DNA from: a bacterium HR33
GTDB lineage: Bacteria; Gemmatimonadota; Gemmatimonadetes; Gemmatimonadales; GWC2-71-9
Reading direction: 5' to 3'
Assembly (NCBI GenBank): GCA_002923375.1
Contig: BEIJ01000001.1
Span: 1,364,001 to 1,428,000, forward strand
Length of the DNA: 64,000 bases
The position numbers and the translations under genes are program-made. Shown here piece after piece: positions 41,406 to 50,039 of the stretch. Each line of letters starts with the position of its first letter. The stretch's first letter is position 1. The notes beneath the pieces are model-generated. The model worked only from the letters and a program-made list of their open reading frames with translations, did not search any database and was not told the origin of the DNA.

Positions 41406-42069
41406 GGCCTGGGTGCTGGGCCGGAGGCTCGAGCTTCTGGGCTTGAGGGGGGTCAAGAAGCTCGAGCTTCATGAGAACCGGACGGTGATGGTGACTTTGA
41501 CCGAGCGCGGTGTGTTGCGGCTGCACCGCGGTTATTACTACGCTCCCGACTCGGTGCTCCGGGCGGTGGTGGATTTTGTAAGTCCGCGGGTACCCCGGCA
41601 GCGGAGGCTGCAGGCGGAGCGGGAGCTGTTGGCCTTTCCGGTAGGGGATTTCGTTCCACCAAAACCCCGGCCCTCTCGGAACGGAAGGGTTCGACCCGGA
41701 GATCTGCGGCTGATCCGGGAGCTGGAGAAGCTGCACCGCAAGTTCAACCGGGAGTACTTCGGCGGCAAGCTTTCCGCGGTGCGGATACGGCTGTCTTCCC
41801 GGATGCGAACCAGGCTGGGGGAACTGACCCTGGACGAGCGGACCCACCGTCCGGTGGAGATTGCGATCTCCAGGCGACACCTGGAGCGCGACGAGTGGAG
41901 CGAGGTGGAACACACCATGCTCCATGAAATGGTTCACCAGTGGCAGGCCGAATCCGGGCTGAACGTGGATCACGGCCCCGCGTTTCGCCGCAAGGCTCTG
42001 GAGGTGGGGATCGAGCCCAGAGCGCGTCGCTTCGTGCGATCGCGCAGGCGGGCTGCCAGGTACGGTTGA
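41377..42069 (+). CDS. SprT-like zinc metalloprotease domain protein
   Basis: A 230-residue protein with the SprT/SPRTN zinc site HEMVHQW (H-E-x-x-H) near residue 184, preceded by RELEKLHRKFNREYFGG and I-A-I-S-R-R-H-L-E, as in the SprT domain, and followed by the third ligand region D-H-G-P-A-F-R-R-K. The C-terminal part is basic (R-R-F-V-R-S-R-R-R-A), suitable for nucleic acid contact. SPRTN relatives degrade DNA-protein crosslinks in eukaryotes; the bacterial function is unproved. It overlaps the upstream gene by 29 bases and its stop is 15 bases before the acyl-CoA dehydrogenase. Confidence 0.85.
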   Translation: MTQQRSPSLEAWVLGRRLELLGLRGVKKLELHENRTVMVTLTERGVLRLHRGYYYAPDSVLRAVVDFVSPRVPRQRRLQAERELLAFPVGDFVPPKPRPSRNGRVRPGDLRLIRELEKLHRKFNREYFGGKLSAVRIRLSSRMRTRLGELTLDERTHRPVEIAISRRHLERDEWSEVEHTMLHEMVHQWQAESGLNVDHGPAFRRKALEVGIEPRARRFVRSRRRAARYG

Positions 42070-42084
42070 GGGAGGAGTACCGCG

Positions 42085-43266
42085 ATGGCATTCCAAGGCG
42101 TGGATTTCTACGACATAGACTCCCTCCTTTCGGAGGAGGAAAGGGCGGTAAGAGACACGGTTCGACGCTGGGTGGACGAAAAAGTGATTCCCATTATCGG
42201 GGACTACTACGTGCGGGGGGAGTTCCCCTTACACCTGGTTCCCGAGATGGCGGAGCTGGGGCTCTTTGGCGCGAACTTGCCCGAGGAATACGGTTGCGCC
42301 GGCCTGAACAACGTGGCCTACGGCTTGATAATGCAGGAACTGGAGCGGGGCGATTCGGGAGTGCGTTCCTTCGCCTCGGTGCAGGGAGCCCTGGTAATGT
42401 ACCCGATCTACGCCTTCGGCAGCGAGGAGCAAAAGAGGTATTGGCTTCCGCGCATGGCGCGGGGCGAGGTGATCGGCTGTTTCGGACTCACCGAACCGGA
42501 CTACGGCTCCAACCCGGCGGGTATGATAACCACCGCGCGAAAGACCGAGAGCGGATGGGTTATAAACGGTTCCAAGATGTGGATCACCAACGGATCCACC
42601 GCCCAAGTGGCGGTGATCTGGGCCAAGACCGGAGCCTTGGACGACCCCAAGTCGATCCGGGGTTTCTTGGTACCCACCGATACCAAGGGTTTTTCCGCCA
42701 GGGACCAAAAGGGAAAACTGTCCCTCCGCGCCAGCGACACGAGCGAGTTGGTGCTGGAGGACGTTTGCGTTTCTTCGGACGCCCTGCTGCCAAAAACCGA
42801 AGGGCTCAAAAGTGCGCTCATGTGTCTCACTCAGGCCCGCTACGGTATAGCCTGGGGTGCCGTGGGAGCGGCGATGGCCTGTTACGAAGAAGCCGTGCGA
42901 TATGCCAAGACCCGAGTGATGTTCGGCCGCCCCATAGGCGGTTTTCAGCTCCAGCAGGCAAGGCTGGCGGACATGCTGACCGAGATCACCAAGGCGCAAC
43001 TTCTCTGCTTGCAGCTCGGCCGCTTGAAGGACCGCGGCGCCATGACCCCCGAGCAGGTATCTCTGGCCAAGCGCAACAACGTTAACATGGCCACCGAGGT
43101 AGCCCGAGAGACCCGCCGGCTGCTGGGCGCTCAAGGGATCCTGGCCGAATACCAGGCGATGCGGCATCTGGCGAATTTAGAAAGCGTGTACACCTACGAG
43201 GGGACCCACGACATACACACCCTCATCCTCGGCGAGGCGATTACCGGGCTGAGCGCGTTCACCTGA
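42085..43266 (+). CDS. Acyl-CoA dehydrogenase, glutaryl-CoA dehydrogenase-like
   Basis: A 393-residue flavoprotein. FAD/acyl-CoA motifs: CFGLTEPDYGSNPAGM near residue 133, KMWITNGSTAQVAVIWAK near 170, and the catalytic glutamate in VYTYEGTHDIHTLILGEA near 372. Y-E-G-T-H-D-I-H is the distinctive signature of glutaryl-CoA dehydrogenase, which oxidises and decarboxylates glutaryl-CoA to crotonyl-CoA, feeding electrons to ETF. EtfAB and ETF-QO are encoded 2 kb away. GGAGG precedes the ATG. Confidence 0.9.
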   Translation: MAFQGVDFYDIDSLLSEEERAVRDTVRRWVDEKVIPIIGDYYVRGEFPLHLVPEMAELGLFGANLPEEYGCAGLNNVAYGLIMQELERGDSGVRSFASVQGALVMYPIYAFGSEEQKRYWLPRMARGEVIGCFGLTEPDYGSNPAGMITTARKTESGWVINGSKMWITNGSTAQVAVIWAKTGALDDPKSIRGFLVPTDTKGFSARDQKGKLSLRASDTSELVLEDVCVSSDALLPKTEGLKSALMCLTQARYGIAWGAVGAAMACYEEAVRYAKTRVMFGRPIGGFQLQQARLADMLTEITKAQLLCLQLGRLKDRGAMTPEQVSLAKRNNVNMATEVARETRRLLGAQGILAEYQAMRHLANLESVYTYEGTHDIHTLILGEAITGLSAFT

Positions 43267-43430
43267 CAGGCCGCGCTTCGGGGTGCGAACCGCCGGTTTC
43301 AGCGAAGGGGCTACCGGGGTTAGCTTGCTTCGTGACGCCGCGTCCCGGGCGGTGCGATCCTCGGCGACGGCCCGGGGCTCCGGCGGAAACAGGGACGTTT
43401 CGATAGGCATTGTTGGATCCCGGGGGAACC

Positions 43431-43928
43431 GTGGCTCAAAGGCGTTACTGGCTCATGAAGTGCGAACCCGAGGCTTACACTATAGAAGACCTCGAGCGGG
43501 ATGGGTCCACCTGCTGGGAGGGCGTGAGAAATTTCCAGGCTCGCAACTACATGCGCGAAATGAAGGTTGGCGACCGGGTGCTGTTCTACGCTTCCAACGC
43601 CAACCCTTCGGGAGTCACCGGAGTGGCGGAAGTGTGCCGCGAGGCGTACCCGGACCATTTCGCGTGGCAAAAAGGCCACAAGTACTACGACGCTAAGAGC
43701 CGGCCCGATCGGCCGGTGTGGTATATGGTGGACATCCGGTTCGTGGAAAAATTTCCCCGAATGGTCACCCTCGAGACTCTCAAATCCACGCCCGGGCTGG
43801 AGAAGATGATGGTGGTACAGCCCGGGCGCCGGCCTTCGGTGCAACCCGTTTCCCGGGAAGAGTTCGAGATAGTCTTGAAATTGGGCCGCGGGTCCAAGCG
43901 GGCGCCGGTGCGTGAGGAGGGCGGATGA
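43431..43928 (+). CDS. EVE-domain protein (thymocyte nuclear protein 1-like)
   Basis: A 165-residue EVE domain, a fold related to PUA/YTH that can bind modified nucleotides: YWLMKCEPEAYTIEDLERDG at the start, C-W-E-G-V-R-N-F-Q-A-R-N-Y-M near residue 28, GDRVLFYASN near residue 47, the G-V-A-E-V segment near residue 65 and WYMVDIRFVEKFP near residue 100. GTG 43431 follows GGGGGA; a TTG at 43410 would add 7 residues. The stop overlaps the next ATG (ATGA). Some EVE proteins sit in modified-base recognition systems, but no such neighbours occur here. Confidence 0.88.
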   Translation: MAQRRYWLMKCEPEAYTIEDLERDGSTCWEGVRNFQARNYMREMKVGDRVLFYASNANPSGVTGVAEVCREAYPDHFAWQKGHKYYDAKSRPDRPVWYMVDIRFVEKFPRMVTLETLKSTPGLEKMMVVQPGRRPSVQPVSREEFEIVLKLGRGSKRAPVREEGG

Positions 43929-45073
43929 GGCGGCTTAGCGGGCCCCTTTTGCTGTGGAGTATCGCCGCCTGCGGAGGCGGGACCGAGCCGGGCGGAACGG
44001 CGGGGGACACCCTCGGCACGATCCTCGTCGTACAGGTGGTGGCCGGAGGATTGGTGAATCCGGTGTATCTCACCTCGCCGCCGGGTGATCCGAGGTTGTT
44101 CGTAGTGGAGCAACCCGGACGAATCCGGATCATAGAAGAGGGCGGCCTGCGCCAAACCCCATTTTTGGACATCAGCGGCAAAGTTCTTTCTGGCGGAGAA
44201 CGAGGCCTGCTGAGCCTAGCCTTTCACCCGAATTACGGCGTCAACGGCTTATTCTACGTCGATTACACGGACACCCAGGGCAACACGAAGGTCGAGCGCT
44301 ATCGGGTGAGCGCCGATCGAAACCGAGCCGATCCCAACTCTGCCACTCTGGTCCTGGCAGTGGACCAGCCGTTCTCCAACCACAACGGGGGTCTCGTAAT
44401 GTTCGGCCCGGACGGGATGCTGTATGTGGGACTGGGCGACGGTGGCAGCGGCGGCGATCCTTTCGGTCACGCCCAGAATCTCGGCACCCTCCTCGGGTCC
44501 CTCCTGAGAATAGACGTGGACGCCGCCGTCCCTTACGCCGTACCACAGGACAATCCTTTCGTGAACCGGCCCGGAGCCAGGGGAGAGATTTGGGCCTATG
44601 GCCTGAGAAATCCGTGGCGTTTCGCCTTCGACCGGGAAGGCGGGATGCTCTATATCGCGGACGTCGGCCAGAACCGCTGGGAGGAGATCAACGCTGTTCC
44701 CATCGGGGCTGCGGGCGTTAACTACGGCTGGAATATTCTGGAAGGGTCGGAGTGTTTCAACGCCCCTTCCTGCAACCGAGAGGGACTTACCCTTCCGGTC
44801 CATGAATACCCCAGAACGGGCGGTGCATGCGGCGTCATAGGGGGATTCGTCTACCGGGGCCAGCAAATTCCGCAGGTCCGCGGCCACTATTTCTACTCGG
44901 ACTACTGCGCTGGATTCCTGAGAAGCTTCAGGCTGGTGGACGGGAAGGCGGAGGATCATCGGGAATGGAACGTAGGCAACCTGGGACAGGTTCTTTCTTT
45001 CGGAGAGGATTCGGCGGGCGAGCTTTACATTCTGTCGGCCAACGGCAGGGTTTACCGGCTGGCAGCCTTCTAA
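43925..45073 (+). CDS. Glucose/sorbosone dehydrogenase-like beta-propeller protein (PQQ-type), lipoprotein
   Basis: A 382-residue secreted six-bladed propeller. Lipoprotein signal MRRLSGPLLLWSIAAC (lipobox I-A-A-C). The domain has the soluble sugar-dehydrogenase pattern: GGERGLLSLAFHPNY near residue 88, FSNHNGGLVMFGPDGMLYVGLGDGG near 151 (catalytic-type His in N-H-N), AYGLRNPWRFAFDRE near 224 and VGQNRWEEINAVP near 245. These proteins oxidise sugars or polyols with PQQ in the periplasm. The window has no PQQ synthesis genes. The start overlaps the EVE stop (ATGA). Confidence 0.88.
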   Translation: MRRLSGPLLLWSIAACGGGTEPGGTAGDTLGTILVVQVVAGGLVNPVYLTSPPGDPRLFVVEQPGRIRIIEEGGLRQTPFLDISGKVLSGGERGLLSLAFHPNYGVNGLFYVDYTDTQGNTKVERYRVSADRNRADPNSATLVLAVDQPFSNHNGGLVMFGPDGMLYVGLGDGGSGGDPFGHAQNLGTLLGSLLRIDVDAAVPYAVPQDNPFVNRPGARGEIWAYGLRNPWRFAFDREGGMLYIADVGQNRWEEINAVPIGAAGVNYGWNILEGSECFNAPSCNREGLTLPVHEYPRTGGACGVIGGFVYRGQQIPQVRGHYFYSDYCAGFLRSFRLVDGKAEDHREWNVGNLGQVLSFGEDSAGELYILSANGRVYRLAAF

Positions 45074-45081
45074 GCCCGCCG

Positions 45082-45110
45082 TTGCTATCGCTAAGCTGTC
45101 TGTCTAGACT
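45082..45110 (+). promoter_or_regulatory. Candidate promoter of the CDGSH-etf unit
   Basis: TTGCTA (45082-45087) and TAGACT (45105-45110) are 17 bases apart, four of six matches each. The start would be near 45117, about 31 bases before the ATG at 45148. Confidence 0.35.
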
Positions 45111-45147
45111 CTGCAACCCTAAGGCTATTTGAGGAGGATGCGGCAAC

Positions 45148-45366
45148 ATGGCAACTATCACCGTGCGCAGGAACGGACCCTACAGGATCCAGGGACCGGT
45201 CACTTTACAGGACCATGACGGGAACCCTATTGCGGTGCCGGGCGAGGTCTTTGCTCTGTGCCGCTGCGGGCACTCCAAGAACAAACCTTTTTGCGACGGC
45301 ACGCACAAAACGGTAGGATTTACCGATCCCCAGCCGGCCGATGCGGCGGGAGCGTCTCAGAGCTGA
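45148..45366 (+). CDS. CDGSH iron-sulfur domain protein
   Basis: A 72-residue protein with CRCGHSKNKPFCDGTH near residue 38, exactly the C-x-C-x2-S-x3-P-x-C-D-G-T-H [2Fe-2S] signature (three Cys, one His). CDGSH proteins transfer electrons or clusters. No membrane helix, so it is soluble. GGAGG lies 9 bases before the ATG. It precedes etfB by 10 bases and likely shares its transcript, which suggests a role in the ETF electron path; this is inferred. Confidence 0.88.
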   Translation: MATITVRRNGPYRIQGPVTLQDHDGNPIAVPGEVFALCRCGHSKNKPFCDGTHKTVGFTDPQPADAAGASQS

Positions 45367-45376
45367 GGTAAGGCGG

Positions 45377-46132
45377 GTGAAGATAGCAGTTTGCGTGAAG
45401 CGGGTGCCCGACACCGAAACCCGCATCAAGATCGCTCCCGACGGTAAGAGCATCGACGAAGCCGGGGTGAAGTTCGTGCTCAACCCGTACGACGAGTTCG
45501 CCGTCGAGGAAGCCCTGCGGCTCAAAGAGCGGGCGGGTGAAGGAACCGAGGTGACGGCGATCGCCCTGGGCCCGGAGGCTGCACAGGAGACGCTGCGCAC
45601 CGCCCTGGCGATGGGGGTGGATCGCGCCGTTCTCTTGACCACCTCCCGCCAGCCCATGGATCCCCTGATAACCGCCCGGGTGCTCAGCGCCGAACTTCGT
45701 TCCGGCGGCTACGACTTGGTGCTCTGCGGCAAGCTGGCGATCGACGACTATAACCACGCCGTGGGGACGATGATGGGGGAGCTCTTGGGCGCGGCCTCGG
45801 TGAGCGGCGTCTCGCGCCTGGAAATAGAGGGAAACGGCGGCCGCGCGGAACGGGAGGTGGAAGGGGGGATCGAAGTGGTGGAGTTCTCGCTGCCGGCAGT
45901 GGTGACTACCGACAAAGGGCTCAACGAACCCAGATACCCTTCCCTCAAGGGAATCATGCAGGCCAAGAAAAAACCGCTCGAGACCAAGCCCGTGGAGCTG
46001 GAAGAAGAGACGCTGGAGGTGCTGGAGCTGGCCTTGCCTCCGGAGCGCAAGCCCGGGAGGATACTGGGCGAGGGACCGGATGCGGTTCCCGCGCTGATCG
46101 AAGCGCTCCGTAACGAGGCCAAGGTGCTGTGA
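45377..46132 (+). CDS. etfB: Electron transfer flavoprotein beta subunit
   Basis: A 251-residue EtfB: KIAVCVKRVPDTETRIKI at the N-terminus, AVEEALRLKE near residue 48, the signature G-K-L-A-I-D-D-Y-N-H-A-V-G near residue 118 and E-P-R-Y-P-S-L-K-G-I-M-Q-A-K-K-K near residue 185, the region that contacts partner dehydrogenases. It accepts electrons with EtfA from acyl-CoA dehydrogenases. Start GTG 45377, ten bases after the CDGSH stop; the stop overlaps etfA (GTGA). Confidence 0.95.
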   Translation: MKIAVCVKRVPDTETRIKIAPDGKSIDEAGVKFVLNPYDEFAVEEALRLKERAGEGTEVTAIALGPEAAQETLRTALAMGVDRAVLLTTSRQPMDPLITARVLSAELRSGGYDLVLCGKLAIDDYNHAVGTMMGELLGAASVSGVSRLEIEGNGGRAEREVEGGIEVVEFSLPAVVTTDKGLNEPRYPSLKGIMQAKKKPLETKPVELEEETLEVLELALPPERKPGRILGEGPDAVPALIEALRNEAKVL

Positions 46133-47109
46133 CTATGGGTGGCGTGCTGGCGATCCTGGAGCAGAGGGAAGGGATGCTGAAACGGGTCTCGTACGAGGCT
46201 CTGACCGCCGGCAGACGTCTGGCGGAGGCGAAGGGAGGTCGACTGCACGCTCTGGCGATCGGCCCTGCCACCCTGGATCCCTCTCAGGCCTCGCGCTTCG
46301 GGGCCACCACCATCTTTGCCGCTCGGGACGACCGGCTGCGGCACTACCAGCCGGACGTCTATGCAGCCCTCGCGGAAGATCTGGTGCGCCGCAACGGGTA
46401 CGACGCGATAGTCCTGGGCGCCACAGCGCTGGGCAAGGATCTGGGACCCCGCCTGGCTGCGCGCCTGAGCTGCCCTCTTACTGCGGACGTCACGGCGCTG
46501 GCAATGGAGGACGGCGCGATCGTGGTCTCCCGGCCGGTTTACTCGGGGAAGGCGATCCTGAAACTCCGAGTCCGTGCTGTCCCGTGCGTGATTTCCCTCA
46601 GGCCCAACAATTTCTACCCGGAAGAAAGCCCCGGTGACGGCAAACTCCAAGAACTGGCGGTTCCCGACGTGCAACTTCGCACCCGGACGGTGCAGTTCAA
46701 GGAACCGGAAACGGCGAAGCTCGATGTGGCCGAAGCGCCTATCGTGGTGAGCGGAGGCAGAGGACTCAAGGACCCGGCAAACTTCAAGCTGCTGGAGGAT
46801 CTGGCGGCGGCTCTGGGGAACGCGGCGGTGGGAGCGTCTCGCGCAGTGGTGGACGCCGGGTGGCGCCCCCATTCCGACCAGGTGGGCCAAACCGGCAAGA
46901 CGGTGAGCCCGGCTCTGTACTTCGCCATAGGGATCTCGGGAGCGATCCAGCACTTGGCCGGAATGCGGACCGCCGGAGTTATAGTCGCCATAAACAAGGA
47001 CAAGGACGCTCCCATATTCAAGGTGGCCGACTACGGAATCGTAGGAGATCTTTTCGAGATCGTGCCTCGCCTCACCGAGGAGATCAAAAAGCTGAAAGCC
47101 AGCGAATAA
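46129..47109 (+). CDS. etfA: Electron transfer flavoprotein alpha subunit
   Basis: A 326-residue EtfA with the C-terminal FAD-binding signature: GASRAVVDAGWRPHSDQVGQ near residue 226, T-G-K-T-V-S-P-A-L-Y-F-A-I-G-I-S-G-A-I-Q-H near 250, and AINKDKDAPIFKVADYGIVGD near residue 284. Start GTG 46129 overlaps the etfB stop. Works as a heterodimer with EtfB, passing electrons to ETF-QO encoded immediately downstream. Confidence 0.95.
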   Translation: MTMGGVLAILEQREGMLKRVSYEALTAGRRLAEAKGGRLHALAIGPATLDPSQASRFGATTIFAARDDRLRHYQPDVYAALAEDLVRRNGYDAIVLGATALGKDLGPRLAARLSCPLTADVTALAMEDGAIVVSRPVYSGKAILKLRVRAVPCVISLRPNNFYPEESPGDGKLQELAVPDVQLRTRTVQFKEPETAKLDVAEAPIVVSGGRGLKDPANFKLLEDLAAALGNAAVGASRAVVDAGWRPHSDQVGQTGKTVSPALYFAIGISGAIQHLAGMRTAGVIVAINKDKDAPIFKVADYGIVGDLFEIVPRLTEEIKKLKASE

Positions 47110-47110
47110 G

Positions 47111-48772
47111 ATGGCCTCCCTTCCGCTGATCCCCGCCGCCCATCAGCCGGCTTTCCCCTTCGAGCGCGTCGTCCTTTCGGAGCGTCCCTCGGAGGACGCC
47201 ATCTCGCTCGACGTCCTTTTCGTGGGCGCCGGTCCCGCCGGATTGGCGGGGGCAATAGAGTTGGCCAAGCTGGTGGCGGAGGATAATCAAAAAGGCGGGG
47301 GCGTGGGGACCGTAGAGATCGGCGTCCTGGAAAAGGCGGAACGCCTGGGAGACCACTGCCTTTCCGGTGCGGTGGTGAACCCGCGGAGCTTTCGGGAACT
47401 GTTTCCCGATCTCTCCGATCGGGATTTCCCCTTTAGAGCTCCGGTGGAGCGCGAGAAGGTTTACCTGCTCACTTCCTCCCGGGCGATTCCCGTCCCCACA
47501 CCGCCCACGATGCGCAACCGGGGCTACTACGTAGCTTCCATCTGCGAAATCGTGCGCTGGCTGGGCCAGAAGGCCGAGGCTTTAGGGGTAAACCTGTTTC
47601 CCGGCTTTCCCGCTGCCTCTTTGCTGGTCGAAGGGAGCAGGGTGGTGGGAGTGCGAACCGCGCCGGCGGGGTTGGATCGCGAGGGCAGGCCGCTTTCCGG
47701 TCACCTGCCGGCTACGGACGTGGTCGCCAAGGTCGTGGTCCTGGCCGAGGGAACCCGCGGTATGCTCACCGAGGGATACCTTCGCTGGCAGGGGATAAGT
47801 TCCAGCAACCCTCAGATCTACGCCTTGGGCGTCAAAGAGCTTTGGGAAACAAAACGCCCGTTGGACCGCGTGGTGCACACCATGGGGTGGCCCCTCGATT
47901 GGGACACTTTCGGGGGAAGCTTCATGTATCCCCTGGAACCGAACCTGGTGGCCCTCGGCCTGGTGGTGGGGCTGGATTCCCCGGACGCTTCGCTGGACGT
48001 CCATTTTCTGCTCCAGCGCATGAAGACCCACCCCCTCTTCAGATCGTATCTGGAAGGGGGGCAGATGGTGGAGTGGGGTGCGAAGACCATACCCGAAGGT
48101 GGGTACTACTCGCTTCCGCAACGCCGGTATGGAGACGGAGTTCTTATTCTGGGCGATGCGGCAGGTCTGGTTAACGTTCCCGCGCTCAAGGGGATTCATT
48201 ACGCCATGCATTCCGGGATCTTGGCCGCAAGGGCGATCTTTCGCGCCCTTAAAGCGGGGGATACCTCCGCCGCCCGACTCGCCGAATACGATCGCTTGTT
48301 GGAAAGTTCTTTCGTGATTCGCGATCTCTACCGAACCCGAAACATGCGGCTGGCGTTCAAAGACGGTTTCTATGCCGGTGCTCTCAAGGCGGGCCTGATG
48401 ACTCTGACCGGAGGGCGCTTTCCGGGCGGTAAAATCGAGATCCGCAGCGACGCCGAACGTCCCCGTACCCGCTCCAGCCGGACTCACCTGTCACCCGACG
48501 GCCGGCTGACGTTCAGCAAGGTGGATGCGGTTTACCGCTCGGGCAACGCTACCCGCGACACTATACCGCAGCACTTGGTGGTCCCGGATGCGGTACCGGA
48601 AGAAGTGGGGCGGCTTTACGCTCACCTCTGCCCCGCGGGTGTGTACGAATGGGTGGACGGCAAGCTCCGGGTCAATTCCCCCAACTGCGTGGACTGCAAG
48701 GCTACGGATGTTCTGGGTCCTCGCTGGACGCCCCGGGAAGGAGGGGCGGGGCCAAAGTACCAGCGGATGTGA
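47111..48772 (+). CDS. Electron transfer flavoprotein-ubiquinone oxidoreductase, with one cluster cysteine replaced
   Basis: A 553-residue ETF-QO that passes electrons from ETF to quinone at the membrane. FAD motif VGAGPAGLAGAIELAKL near residue 38, L-G-D-H-C-L-S-G-A-V-V-N-P near 80, and GDAAGLVNVPALKGIHYAMHSG near 340. The C-terminal iron-sulfur region keeps Cys507 (C-P-A-G-V-Y-E), Cys526 and Cys529 (N-C-V-D-C-K), but the usual fourth Cys is Thr532 (A-T-D for the common T-C-D). Length and other motifs are normal. Starts 1 base after the etfA stop; operon is CDGSH-etfB-etfA-ETF-QO. Confidence 0.93.
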   Translation: MASLPLIPAAHQPAFPFERVVLSERPSEDAISLDVLFVGAGPAGLAGAIELAKLVAEDNQKGGGVGTVEIGVLEKAERLGDHCLSGAVVNPRSFRELFPDLSDRDFPFRAPVEREKVYLLTSSRAIPVPTPPTMRNRGYYVASICEIVRWLGQKAEALGVNLFPGFPAASLLVEGSRVVGVRTAPAGLDREGRPLSGHLPATDVVAKVVVLAEGTRGMLTEGYLRWQGISSSNPQIYALGVKELWETKRPLDRVVHTMGWPLDWDTFGGSFMYPLEPNLVALGLVVGLDSPDASLDVHFLLQRMKTHPLFRSYLEGGQMVEWGAKTIPEGGYYSLPQRRYGDGVLILGDAAGLVNVPALKGIHYAMHSGILAARAIFRALKAGDTSAARLAEYDRLLESSFVIRDLYRTRNMRLAFKDGFYAGALKAGLMTLTGGRFPGGKIEIRSDAERPRTRSSRTHLSPDGRLTFSKVDAVYRSGNATRDTIPQHLVVPDAVPEEVGRLYAHLCPAGVYEWVDGKLRVNSPNCVDCKATDVLGPRWTPREGGAGPKYQRM

Positions 48773-48782
48773 CTTGCAAAGT

Positions 48783-50039
48783 CTAGAAGGGCGGTTCCGA
48801 AATATGGACCGGCTCTTCCAGCATGATGGCTTTGAGGGTCGAACCGGCGGGCACCTCCTGCATCTCCTCCGGAACAATGAGCAGAGCGTTGGCGCGAGCC
48901 ATAGAAGTCAAGATCCCCGAGCCCTGAGGGCCGGTGAGGCGGGCTGTCCGTGTTCCGTCGCTTTCGGTGACTGTGGCCCTTAGAAAATGAGTAAGCCGGG
49001 GCCCCAGCTTGATCGGTTCGGCCAAGGTAACCGGAACCGCTCTGCGAAAGAAAGTGGAATGACCCAGGAGCTTGCGAATGGCCGGGCGCACGAAGAGCTC
49101 GAAGGTCACCATAGTGCTCACCGGGTTGCCCGGAAGCCCGATCCACGGTATTCCCTTGAATCTCCCAAACGTCACCGGCGCCCCGGGGCGCATTCGAATT
49201 CTCCAGAACTCGACACTGCCCCCGGCCCCTTCGATTGCGGTTCGCACGTAATCGCGCTCCCCCACGCTCGCTCCCGCCGTGGTGACCAAGAGGTCTGCCA
49301 GAGCCGCCGACTTTAGGCGGCGTTCGAAGTCAGCCGGGTCGTCCCGCGCAATGCCCAGATTGAGCGGCTCCCCTCCCGCCGCGCGGATCATGGCGTGGAG
49401 TGTGTAGGTATTGGAAGAGGCTATCTTCAGGCCGCGCCTGATTTCCTCCTGCTGGTCCAGATCGGCGATTTCGTCGCCCGACCCCAAGAACGCCACCTTG
49501 GGCCTGCGGTGTACGAAAACCTCCGCCTCCCCGATCGAAGCCAAGACACCGAGTTGGGCCGGTCCCAGCGGCGTTCCCCTGGTCAGAACCACGCTCTGCT
49601 TGCGGATGTCTTCCCCGCGGTACCTGACGTTGCGCCCCACATCCCGGGTGTTCTCCACCCTTATGCGCTCCTCGTCCAGAACCGTGACATCCTCTTGTCT
49701 GATCACCCCGTCGGCTCCTTCTGGCAAGGGTGCACCGGTAAAGACCCGGGTGCACTCTCCGGGGCCGAGCTTCTTGGTGGGAAAGGAGCCGGCGTGTACC
49801 GTTTCGATCACTCTCAACTCGACCTTGGCCCCGGGCGAGGGGTCGACAAAGTCCTGGCTTCGCACGGCATATCCGTCCATCGCCGAGTTGTCCCAGTAGG
49901 GGACATCGATGGGGCTGATCACGTCTACGGCCAAGACCCGACCCAAACTTTCCGGCAGCGGTATGCACTCTACCGACAGCGGTTCCACCGCCGCCAAGAT
50001 CGCCCGCGCCGCCTCTCCGGGTTTCAACTGCTCGATCAC
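48783..50039 (-). CDS. moeA: Molybdopterin molybdenumtransferase
   Basis: A 418-residue MoeA, inserting molybdate (or tungstate) into molybdopterin-AMP. Motifs: WDNSAMDGYAVR near residue 49, VFTGAPLPEGADGVIRQED near 98, TTAGASVGERDYV near 255, and GIPWIGLPGNPVSTMVTFEL near 295. The 4-domain length is typical. It overlaps mobB by 4 bases and is the last gene of the minus-strand molybdenum/tungsten operon. Confidence 0.95.
   Translation of the reverse strand: MIEQLKPGEAARAILAAVEPLSVECIPLPESLGRVLAVDVISPIDVPYWDNSAMDGYAVRSQDFVDPSPGAKVELRVIETVHAGSFPTKKLGPGECTRVFTGAPLPEGADGVIRQEDVTVLDEERIRVENTRDVGRNVRYRGEDIRKQSVVLTRGTPLGPAQLGVLASIGEAEVFVHRRPKVAFLGSGDEIADLDQQEEIRRGLKIASSNTYTLHAMIRAAGGEPLNLGIARDDPADFERRLKSAALADLLVTTAGASVGERDYVRTAIEGAGGSVEFWRIRMRPGAPVTFGRFKGIPWIGLPGNPVSTMVTFELFVRPAIRKLLGHSTFFRRAVPVTLAEPIKLGPRLTHFLRATVTESDGTRTARLTGPQGSGILTSMARANALLIVPEEMQEVPAGSTLKAIMLEEPVHISEPPF

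Noticed and set aside
45748-46953. Minus-strand frame of 401 codons opposite etfB and etfA
   Set aside because: EtfB and EtfA match their families over their whole length; the antisense frame is Arg/Gln-rich shadow.
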